A DNA stretch of 64,000 bases from Lucifuga dentata (lineage: Eukaryota; Chordata; Actinopteri; Ophidiiformes; Bythitidae). Both the position numbers and the translations under genes were made by a program. The notes under the pieces are model-generated. The model did no database searches. It saw nothing but the letters and a program-made list of their open reading frames with translations, and had not been told where the DNA came from. Positions 38,901 to 50,900 of the stretch are shown here, piece after piece (the stretch's first letter is position 1; each line of letters begins with the position of its first letter). The stretch covers positions 94,281-158,280 of the forward strand of contig VXCM01000402.1 in assembly GCA_014773175.1 (NCBI GenBank), in the 5' to 3' direction.

Positions 38901-41900
38901 TCCTTAGCTCACCTGTAACTTGTTTTGATGTGCATATAAAAGCAGCTGTGAACGCGTGTTGGGACTTATGACTGAATTTCAAACGTTTAAGTAATGGACG
39001 AACATTCTGTGTCGACCACCTGCAGCTTTCGAATGCAGGAATAATTTAGTTTTATTGTATTGTTTTACTGGAATCGTACTGGCATGGCGTTTCAATTAAG
39101 CTAATTGAGAGAACATCCCTGGGAGCTGCAGCCAGTTTTTCACATTGGTATTACATAAAAACACGCATGGTTATAAAAGCTGGAAAATGGAAGAACTCCT
39201 CATAGGCATAATTTCTGGAGTACTGAGACTAATCATCAGTATATTAGCACAGTATTTTAAAGTATATCTAGTAATGATAGATTTCAAATTATTTGTTGAA
39301 TTGACTTGGTTAATTGCTAATCAAATCAAGCAGACCAGTTGTACAACCTGTGAATATCATAACCTCTGTAAAAGCTGTGCTGAAGTTATCCTGCACAGAG
39401 CAAATCCAACCATGTCAGTCTAAACATGGACAGTTAGTATGTCCTCCTTAACATTTGTTATCAGTTTATACAGAGGAATGACATGATAAGATGAGTTATC
39501 ACCATGCTCAAGCCCTTCAAAAAGCAGGTGATCATATGAAACAATATTTATGGTTACGGTTTGCTAACTTCTTTAGCGTAGCCATAATTTTCTAGAAGGG
39601 CAAACTTGTCTAAATTCTCCTTCTTAGATTCTGGCTGCAAATTCAATCACTTCTTAAATTACTTTATTTTGACCTTTTACCTCAAGATATCACCTACAGA
39701 TAGATGATATCTTGAGGGTTTTGAGCCCCAGTTTGCTAAATTTTGTCAAAGTCCTTGCTTGCTGTTCTGCATGTCTGCTGTGGCGTACATACATGCAGTG
39801 CATCTCGTTGTTTACTCCTGTACCTCTGTGTGTGTGTGGTCCTCCCAGCATGCAGTACAGCCGGGTCTTGGGTGAACAGCCTCAGCAGAAGGAGGAGATG
39901 GAGGCACTCAGGAGGGATAACGCCGAGCTTGTCAGAGAGCGCAACCATCTAAAACAGAACTGCAAGGAGCTGAAACGACTGCACAGCCAAGATCAGAAAG
40001 AGTTGGCAGACCTCCAAATGCAGCAACAGCAGGTACACTCCCTTTTAACACGTGTGTGTGTGTGTGGGTGTATGTGTAGCTGCCCAGATGTTATAAGGGT
40101 GTTTAAATATTTACTGGCATGGCAGAGATGCTCGAGCAAAGTGCTGGTGTTTCATGTGCTTTCCTGCTTTTCAAGAAGCCGCGGCCGCATCAAAGTAAGA
40201 CTCCTTGTAGTCGTCTCTGCGCTGGTACTTATACTGAGTACTGCTGTGACCCGTGTTGCACTTCTGTGCAGTTCTGTCTCCCTTGAGAATGCTGCAGTGG
40301 CAAAGAGCTCAGGGCGGCCAAGCACAAGGAAATGCACACAGAGCAATTCCGAAAAGGGCAAACACAGAAGAAAGGGCTTTGGCACGGGCAAAGGGCACGC
40401 TGACCTCAACCGTGTAGCTACATGAACTCCATATATGCAGCGAATGCAGTGTTGAAGATGAGGTCAATCCAGCCCTCAGGTCAGCCGAGCTCTCCCAGAC
40501 TATCAGCGAGATCTATTTTAATGACACATCCAGCCTCACATAGAATAAGGAATAACACTTCCACACAAATAATACTGAACACCAGCCCTTTTACTTTCCT
40601 TATCAGTGGTGTAGTAATTTCAGGGGGACAGGCTGAAGTGTATGGCAGCCATTAATAAAGCTGGCACTGGATTTGCATGCCCTTTACTGTTAAAATAGCA
40701 CCACGTCTACCCATTGACGCCACCTGCTGCTTCATAGGTGCACAGCAAATACAAATCCGGTTCAGTTTCATCTTCCGTTCACATAATCTACAATGTATTG
40801 TTTGCTTGATGTTTAACTATTTCGTTTCACCAGGTGATGAGAGAAAAGGGCTCATCGGAGGTGTTAAACAAACTGTACGACACAGCCATGGACAAGCTGG
40901 AGGCTGTAAAGAAGGACTATGATGCCCTGAGCAAGCGCTACAGCGAGAAGGTGGCCAACCATAACACCGACCTGAGCCGCCTGGAGCAGGCAGAGGAGGA
41001 GAACCGGCGGCTGCAGAAGCAGATGGACGCATTGCTCAAACAGCATGACTCCGCCATGCACTACCAGCAGCAGTACTCCACTTCCATGAGGAGGTGAAAA
41101 CTTTATCACCTGCACACACATTAGAAAAAGACATATGAGATGATGCTAAGTACAGTTATATTCCTGGAATCTAATATATAGCCATACATTATCTCGTAAA
41201 TCGGTTTGAATCAATGCAGCATAGAATGTTTTGCACCTATAGCTGCTCACAAAAAGTGCTGATATGAGCTCTGCCGAGGTTTGCAGCGAGAACATCATTT
41301 TTCTTTACATGCGTTTAATAAGGAGCATCTAGTAAAAATGCTTAGTTAAGGCCTCACCGACCTCCTGCCCTCCCAGGTTTGATTCCGTGCAGCAGGAGTT
41401 GAACAAATCCTCGGCCCAGAACAAGGAGCTGCAGAGAGAGATGGAGCGGCTGCAGTCAGAGGTGACGCGCTACAAGAACCTACAGCTGAAGTCGGCCAAG
41501 GACTGCGAGAAGTACAAGGAGGAGAGGGACTCAGTGTTTAACGAGTATCGCCTCATCATGAGCGAGAGAGACCAGGTAATCAAGGAGGTGGACAAGTTGC
41601 AGACGGAGCTGGAAGCTGCCGAGGCTCGACTCAAAAACACGTCGTCAGAGAGGGTGGTGGCCAGCGAAGAGTTAGAGGCGCTTAGACAGGTACCAGTTTT
41701 GAATATCAGCACAAAAAACACACAACAATGTATGGTACTTTGTGATGGATATCTAACAGTCCTTGGATGACAAGTTCATGCAACTTTTATTTTCTGAATA
41801 CAGCATAACAGCAATATATTATGGAGTTATTGGATGAAAAACAAAAATCAGTATACAGCAATTTTGGATGAAAACTCCATATATCCATATACATGAGTCA

Positions 41901-44900
41901 CACCTTCCCCAAGAGCACAGAGGACGAATTCTTAATAAAAGTCAATTTCATCACTCATCATCATCATTAGCAGTCTCTGCATTTCAGTTTTTTTTCCTGT
42001 GAGAATTCCTTATCAGCTTATCAGGTTTTTGGGAAAGCTGTTCGTCAGTGGATCAAAGGCCGTTTTCATGCAGGACATAACACACACACATAAACAAAAA
42101 AAAAAAAAAAAAANAAAAAAAAAAAAAAAAAACACACCTCTCAGCTTTCCTTTTTGAGGCATATTTTTGAACACTAATTTTTAATTTATAACTTACACTA
42201 CAGGAATGCCCTCATTCCATTTTTTTTCCCTTAATTGTTCTTTGGTAGGAGTTGAACTCGTCACTGGTGGACCGCGACAGGGCCATCTGTGAGAGGAACG
42301 AGCTGCTGGAGAAGTATTGCCATGAGGTGAAGGACAAGGCTGAAGCCCAAAAGGAGCTGAGCCAGGCCTGCAAGGACATTGAGATGGTCCGGGAAGAGAG
42401 GGACGTGGCTCGCAAAGAGAGGACAGAGGCCATCATTCAAAGGGATCAGCTGCTCCGAGAGTACTATCAGGCCAGACAGGTAACAAAAACACACACACAC
42501 AGATAATCCAAGCCCCTCCCCTACCCCACTCAAATGTGACAGTATAAAGTCAAAGGTCAAACACATGATAGCAAGAGCTTAGCGGATCCAATGAGCTGTC
42601 AGTCGCTGGATTAATTTAACAAGTGAGTTGAGTAATTTCACGACACTGGATTTTGGCACTGGATTTACCTGAAAGCAGATTTAGGCCCTCAGAAAATCGC
42701 ACTTCTACTAGTCCACTTTAGGCAGTTCTTTGTGTTGTTATCGCTGCAGCAAATGTGTTTTCAGCATGTAGCACGTCTCATGTCTGCTCTAATGTTATAT
42801 TTGTATACTCTGTTCTTAGAAGCAAGATTCGGCCACCCTGGACATGGAGCGAGCCAACAAGGAGATTGAAATGCTGAGGAAACAGTACGAGGCCATGTCC
42901 CAGGAGTTGAAGGAGGCCACACAGGAGGCTGAGGTGGCCAAATGTCGGCGGGACTGGGCCTTTCAAGAGCGGGACAAGATAGTGGCCGAGAGGGAGAGCA
43001 TACGGTCAGTCTCCATATGGGTTTGCTTCTCCTGACAGACTGTGCGAGGCAACGTCAAAGATCTTTGACGATCAGCTGAGTAAGTTCTGACGAGCTGTTT
43101 TCCTCTTCTTCCCAGGACTCTGTGCGACAACCTACGCAGGGAAAGGGACCGGGCAGTCAGCGATCTGGCCGATGCCCTGCGCAATCTGGACGACATGAGG
43201 AAGCAGAAAAACGACGTGCTGCGAGAACTCAAAGAGCTTAAGTGAGTGTTTGTGATGATTCTGTACTCAGCTGCTGTGGAAATTCTAAGACATCTAAGGC
43301 AAATCCTTGTGTATTTGAGCAAGCAAGGACAGCGTTCCTTTTCCCAGCCAACTTTGTGTGTCCTAGCTTTGTCTCTTTAAGCTGTCGTACTCGGTGTGTG
43401 GCGAGGCATAAACTGCAATATTCTGCCTTTGGGGACATCGTGGATTTTTGTTGTTTGTCTGGTCCCATTTCTACATGTCCAGATTAAAACTGTAATCCTG
43501 CATGAGAACTCATGTTTAGTGTGAAAGCTCCCTCTGCTGGTCGAAACGTATATGACAGCCATGTGGGGTCAGTGTACAGTACGCACTTCTCTGTGACTTT
43601 GAGAGACTATCTACCCTCTGTAAAGAACAGCGTTAATGTTTGGGTTTTAATGTTAGCGCTGTCCTCAAGGTATGTCTCACTAGGACACCATATATCTCAC
43701 TGACAGGGGGACAATGTGTGAATTCTATTTTTAGTTTTCTTAGGAGTAAATATAAATTTGATTCCCTAAACCACTCTGTATTGTTTGTTACTGTCAGAAA
43801 GGGGGTTGATCAGACATAAACCTGTTCCACATGAATTCATCTAACTTCTTGTTTGTTAGAAAAAAATTCTCCCTAAGTACGCAATCTACAGGCTTGTCTC
43901 TTCCTGTCCATACTCAAGTGACTGACCTTTGACTCTGTGTGCAATGTTGTCCTTTGCTTAGGGAGAAGATAGAGAGCCAGCTGGAGAAGGAGGCCCGGTT
44001 CTGTCAGCTAATGGCCCACAGCTCTCACGACTCAGCCATTGACACAGACTCCCTGGAGTGGGAGACAGAGGTGGTGGAGTTTGAGAAAGACAGGGTAAGA
44101 GCGGCTGTCTCATTACTGACTGTGAGATCTAAACCAGCTTATATTGAAATCTGTGTTTACAAAAAATCCTAAAATTTACCGATATTTTTATTTTCACCTT
44201 TACAGGATGACATGGATTTGAAGGCGCTTGGGTTTGACATTGCTGAAGGGGTAAATGATCCATATTTACCAGGAGATTGTGGAATATTTGTTACAAGGGT
44301 GGACAAAGGAAGTATTGCAGATGGAAGGTTAAGGTGAGAGCTGCTACAAGAAGCCAATATGTTGAGGACAAACACTTCATTATGCCTCATCATCTGTCCT
44401 CTGTCTTCTCCAGAGTGAACGATTGGCTGCTGAAGATCAATGACATTGACTTGACCAATAAGGACAGGAAGCAGGTGGTGAAAGCGGTGCTTAACGGCGG
44501 AGGCTTGATCAATATGGTGGTACGAAGGAGAAAGTCTCTTGGAGGAAGGCTGGTCACTCCCATCCACGTCAACCTAATGGGACACAAAGGTATCATATAG
44601 ATTATGATTTATCCTGCTCATTTATAATTACGGAAATTATCTGTGTAGTCGCTCATTTTCTTTATCCATTCCTCAGACAGTGGTATCGGTCTGGAGAGTG
44701 GGGTGTTTGTTACGACCATCGTGCAGGGCAGTCCAGCAGCCAAGGAAGGCTCTCTGACAGTTGGAGACAGACTCATCGCTGTGAGTTATTGTTGGCTTCC
44801 TTAAAATCCTCTTTCATTCCTGCAAACTCGCACTGGCTCCTTGAGTATTCTAATCCAGGCTTTGTTCCGTGCCAGTATCCACATTCCAAACTATCAGACA

Positions 44901-47900
44901 AGTCCAAGTGTGTGAACTAGAAAAAAAAAGTGGAAAGTCTTCTCAGAAAAACTTGCAGCTGTGGAAGGTCAGGTGGAGTTTTCTTCGCTCGCACTTAGGG
45001 AATAGGAAGGGAAGAGACAAATGTGGGAAATCTTAATTGCACTGTTAATTCAAATGTAAGCTTGCAGCAGATCACTTCTTATAAAACAGATCCTTTAGAT
45101 GTCTCTTTGTTTGCCAGCCTCAACCAATTAGCCAGGAGAACTGATATGCCAGATGATAGCTTAGCTGCAACCACAATTAGCAATGGTAAGCACAGATGAT
45201 GCATTCAGAGATCTTAATCACGCAAGTATATCGTATGTTATCACGCCCTCCCGGATGTTAATCACAGCAGTGTATCAGGTTGTATATAACTTACTAAATG
45301 CTTAATTGTGTTCACAAAAAAGATTGAATCCAGAGATCTGAACTCGCAATAAAATATGCATGAGATGCAGTTAAACATCTGCAGCCGAACTCAATGGCTC
45401 AGAGGTGACAGTTTATTTTCTCCACTAACTACTCAGACACGAGGCGGAAAGTTCTTAGCGTGACGTTGTTTTATTAAAAAGGATCCAGCCATAATATAGC
45501 GATTATATTTGCCCTTTTATCTCTGATCGTCAAGCCTGTTGCGATGGAATTGTGTGGATTACAGAGTCAGGAGTTCTTTAGATTGAAACGTCCTGCTGCA
45601 GAGTCTCGGTCCCCAGGCGCTGACAGGACAGGTATATATGGTATATATGTCACCTGGATGCGTTTGCAAATGTACATCCATTGTAGGGGTGGGCGATATG
45701 GTCTCAAAACAATATCATAATATCTCAAGGTAGTTTTACAGGCATGATATTCATGACAAGATGAAAAAAATGCAACACTGAACAACGTTTTGTTGGTAAT
45801 TGCAGATTGTAAAATGTGAGTAAAAATTAATATGTGTATATAGTAATATACTTTTGCTTGTTTAGTTTCTTTTTGTACATGAATTGAAAATGTGTCACTA
45901 TGTCATCATACTGTCATATGGCAATTTTTAGTGTATAAAAAAATTATACTCTATTATGATAAACAATATGATACAGTATGACACAGCCCTAATCCATTTC
46001 AGTAATACAAGATACATGAAAACCACAGAGGAAAATCAAAATTATGAACATGCTTCTGAAGGACCTGTCCTTATTTCTCGTGTCTTCCCCTGCTCCCCAG
46101 ATAAATGGCATTACTCTGGATAACAAATCTGTAACAGAGTGTGAGACTCTGTTGAGGAGCTGCAGGGACTCACTCAGCCTCTCGCTCATGAAGGTGGGCC
46201 ATATTTATCTCGCTTCCTGAGCTCCTTTTCTACTCTTTTGTTGGAAATCCTCAAAAAAAACCGTCTTTGTACTTTTTCTTGCCCTACATAGCAGCTCAGA
46301 CTTCACCCGTTGTGGTTTGTTGTAACTGAACTGGAGCCCTGTATTGATTCTTCGTCTTTCTTCCCTGCAGTTCTTCCCTCACAGCACATCAGGTCAGAAC
46401 ATCTTTGAGAGTTTGCGTGAGTCATCAGAGAAGTCTAATGGGCGCGTTCACCTGTCAGAGATTCACTCCCGGAACAGCCGCAACCTCAAAAACAACAGCT
46501 CCACGCAGACTGACATCTTCTGCCCTGATGTCAGAAGCAGCAGCACAAGTAGCGTCTCTGGGGAGAGGAGGAAGGTCAGAGGTGAATCTGATGATGTGGC
46601 TGTATATGGGGATATCAACAGCAAACCATTTTCCACAGGTTCCCTTCATGCTGTTAGCCTTCGACCTGCCTCTGATTTAGGTTCCGGTCGCTATGGCCCC
46701 AGCGCCTTCCAAGAGTGCTGCCAGTACACAAAGACGCCTTCCTCCTTGCCCTATGACCCCGTCTCTCCCTCGGACTGCATCACAATGGAGACAACCCTGG
46801 AAAAGCAGAGTGGGGCCACGTGGCCAAAGATGATGGTGGGAGGCATGTCAGTCGCACCAGATAATACAAGTTCAGTCACAGCATCAACCCAGCTCTCCAT
46901 CTACAAATCACCCAAGCAGAGGAAGTCCATCTTTGACCCGGACACCTTCAAACGCCCCGAAACACCCTCCTCTAAGATGGAGTACATGGCAGCCAATCAG
47001 ATAGCTGCGGTAGCCGCTGCAGCAGCTTCCCACTCTCCACAGCCTTCAAAGACAGAATCTCTCTCCTCCTCATCCACTCCCACCCCAACCCCTCCGACCC
47101 CACCCACTCGCAGTGACTCCTTTAAATTCAAACATAAACATCAAAGCAGCTCTGCCTCTGATTGCACCATCACCTCAGACGGAAAGGGAGAGGCTGTCAT
47201 CTCCATGGCAGCAGCAGAGAGGAGCGAGCGCGAACGAGACAGGAATGGAAACCACTACTTCCTGGACGGCAAGGTCCTGACATCCAGGAAGTCATGCGAC
47301 GAAGACATTGGCAGAACCAGATGCGAGGAACCAGAGGTTAAGAGACCGCGCCCTAAATCTGCCCCTGCCCTCCGGCGTAGGATGACCCCCCAGACAATCA
47401 CTTTTCCTACCTTCCAGGTGAGTTTATTTAAATGTTTAAACCCTGATCCCTTTATGTTATATATATATATATATATTCTGTGATAGGAAAGCAGACGGGA
47501 CGTATCTGAGCGGCGTTTGAATCCAAATGAGAACCAACATTTCAGACCATCCCAGTAGGCAAAAACTACAGCATCCATTTGGTAAATGAATTTATAGCCC
47601 CTCAGACGTATGCCTCTGGGCCTCACCTTTTAGCCAGCATGTTGGAGTGATTGATGCTTCGGCACCGAACCCAGAAGCTGAGTCAGCGCCTGGGGGCCTC
47701 AGACGGCCACACCTGACTGCCTCCTCTGGCCTCCGAGCATACAGGAGAAAACAGTGGGGATAAATGTTCATTGTACTGTTTTGGGGTGTTCGCGCTGTCA
47801 TTTTTCTCATATGGCAGTTGTCTCCAGCAAAGGGCAGAGGGTTTCCCCCTGAGAAACGATGGCGTTTTGTTACCCTTTAGGGAAAACGCTAACCATTTCT

Positions 47901-50900
47901 TTCTGCCAGTCATCACAGAGCTACTCCAATGATGAGCATTCTCCAGAACCCAGAGACATGCTGCGCTCCTCCCCCAGCCGCTCCCACAGGCACAGCGTCG
48001 GTTTTGTCCCTACAGTCTACAACGGCACTCTACCTCCTAGTGAGTTCCTTACACGCTCGCACCATAATGTGTTGGGACAAAGTAACCAAAACGAAAAATA
48101 CATGCTGACGTGGCGGGATGTTTGTGCTCTGTCATGGCAGATTCAGCCCACCGAGGTCTGGCTCCTTGTCCTGCCGTGACAGCCGTGATGAGGAATCCGG
48201 TTTACACCGTACGCAGTCACCGCGTTCATACCAGCAACTGTCCCTCTGTCTCCTCTCAGATGTGTCACCAGCACGCCCACACCAGGTAACCGTGGGACTA
48301 ACTTGCGGTTTCTTGACCTGCATTATGATGACTAATATTTTACATTTCATGCATAATTTTTGTCTCTGCAGCCCACAACACCAGGGTCGCCTGAGCCTGG
48401 ATCTGAGCCAGCAGAAACGAGTGGGCGACTACTCCGAGCCCTCATCGTCACAGAGCAGCAGAGCTTCACACGGTACAAACTCACTGCCCTCCAGCGCACG
48501 ACTCGGTCAGTCTGACACCACACGCACGCACCCACGTGCACACAAACGCCACTGTCCCCGTCTCTCTTCAGATCTTCTGTCTTAGTACTCACTACTGTAT
48601 TATCTCACCCTGTTCCAGGTTCTTCCAGTAATGTCCAGTACCGTGCAGAGAGGATCAAAATCCCTTCCACTCCCCGCTACCCACGCTCAATGCTGGGATC
48701 AGACAGAGGTACTACTTGTAAAAACANCCTTCCACTCCCCGCTACCCACGCTCAATGCTGGGATCAGACAGAGGTACTACTTGTAAAAACACTCTCGTAA
48801 CAGGAGCATTAAAACATTAAGCCTGCTGAAAGTTGAAACTGAAAACTCTGAAGCTACAGTTGGCAAAGCAGCGACCTTAAATTTCATCCTCGGAACAGTA
48901 AAAAATGTGAGTCTCATAGAAACTCTCTTCAGTGTAAGCAGCACGTCTACAAACTTGTTCTTCCAGCGTCTGTAGTCTCATGTCATCGCTCTCCTTTACA
49001 CCGAGCTCCTTTAAAATGAACTGTCAAGGTGTTCGCGGCTGTGCAACAAATCCCCTTCTGCACGTTTTCCCCTTAATCCAGGCTCTGTCTCGCAGTCTGA
49101 GTGCAGCAGCCCCAGCCTCATCACGCCACCGCAGTCACCCCTCAATCTGGAAATCTCCTCGTTTGCCAGCAGCCAATCGCACGGCTCCATTTCTACGTTA
49201 CCACGGATCTCTGTGAGCCCTGTGCCGATAGGAGAGCGCAGGAAAGACAGGTATGTATTCTGACTGGATAATGTGTATTGCGCTATATATTTTAAACCAT
49301 GATGCTGATTGGACAGAATGGTTATTAGGCAGCTATGATTGGTGCAGCTTTGTTATAGGACAAAAGTACTGAGGGCGTGGCTGTACATATGGTGTTACAG
49401 ACTCTGGATGAGTAATGCAGAATATAGATCCTGTCAGAAACAGGTACGATATAACCCTCATCTGCCCTCAGGGATCCTCTTAGGCGAATCAAAAGATGTT
49501 GCCAGGCAGAATCGCGTAGTTCTTCTCATTGAAATTCAGTGCGAAATCCTGCAAAAATTCTTTAATTCTTTTATGGAAGCCTCAAACATTTCTATCATTT
49601 TATATCTGCGCATCTCACTGTCTTGCACACCGCTGCCTCTGTATTTCTGTCTTCCATTCTTCCCTTTATCTTCCTCCTGCCTCTCTTACACCCTCTGCTT
49701 CTAGATCTCTATACCGTAACCGCTCTTTTCTAAGGATTCCTCTGGCTGCAAGGCCGAGGTTCTCCTCTCTCAGGAGCCTCAGGTTCGTTCTCCCTCACAG
49801 TTTTACGAAAAAAGGGAATGCCCCCTCTCCTCCTTCCTGCCGCCATGTTCACACTGTTGCCATGCTTGAGCTCAATTATGGAACAATATGGAGGAGTAGA
49901 ATACTTCTACCCGGTTTACATGCAATACATGGAATGCAAGGGTACTTTTTGATGGTGATGTCACCCAAAAAAAGTGCAGTTTGGTTTTTCTATTTCTTTT
50001 GCATGCTATATAATTTTCCTCAAGAAAAACATTCAGGAATTGGAAGAAACCAGCCCTGATGTTCTGTTTGTATGGCTGTACTTGGCTAAGTCCATGTTGA
50101 AAATCTACTTGGATCCTAGATTTGCATGCAGTTTTATGCCCACTGATGATAACACGTTCAATATGCATGTACTACTGTATGTAATTTGGTCTTAAGGCAA
50201 GTCATCCTTTCGTCTGCAGTATGTATGTTATGCAATGTTATTATTGCGCTCTGAGCTGTCATGGTCTTGTCTGTGTATTGCCACTCTGTTTGCTCCAGTC
50301 ACTGGCTGCTTATCCAGGCCTCTTATCTGTCTTCATGGAAATGTACGACAAGTCCAAAGCCAACTTGTTGTCAAGTCGCACAAAGTCAAGCAAATCTCCT
50401 TCATATGAAGAGATTTCACTCACCTTTGCTTTTAATTTTATACATGGCGTACATGTGCTGCAAAAGTCTTTGCAATTTCTATTTTCTGGTGTTTTGGAGA
50501 GATGAGCAATTTACTGGCCTGGGGTGATTTAAGCTTAAACCCACCGATTACAACTTGTCTCTCTCATTGAGCATAATGATAAGTTCCACCAGTTATTTGT
50601 GTGTATTATTACAGCAAAAACCCAAGGCTCCAGAGCAGTAAATAAGCTGGTCAACACTAGGTTAACCTCACTGGTTACCCTTCCACCTCCTCCGGTGTGG
50701 TAATAACCTCTCTTCTGTAATATTTATCGTTCATATGCATTCCTCTTTCTCACCAGGCCGTACTTAGAAGAGCCTCGCAATGTCATTGTCCACAAAGGCG
50801 CAGAGCCTCTGGGCATCTCCATCGTCAGCGGGGAGAATGGTGGGATCTTCGTCTCTAAAGTAACCAGAGGAAGCATTGCCCATCAGGCAGGGCTGGAATA

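Noticed and set aside
39712..40425. A 237-codon open frame across dlg5 exon 5
   Set aside because: Only 39849-40032 matches DLG5 and ends at a good GT donor. The rest is intron read-through by chance.
49529..50059. 176-codon open frame in dlg5 intron 21
   Set aside because: No similarity to known proteins; only the short phase-compatible piece 49705-49782 has splice-site support.
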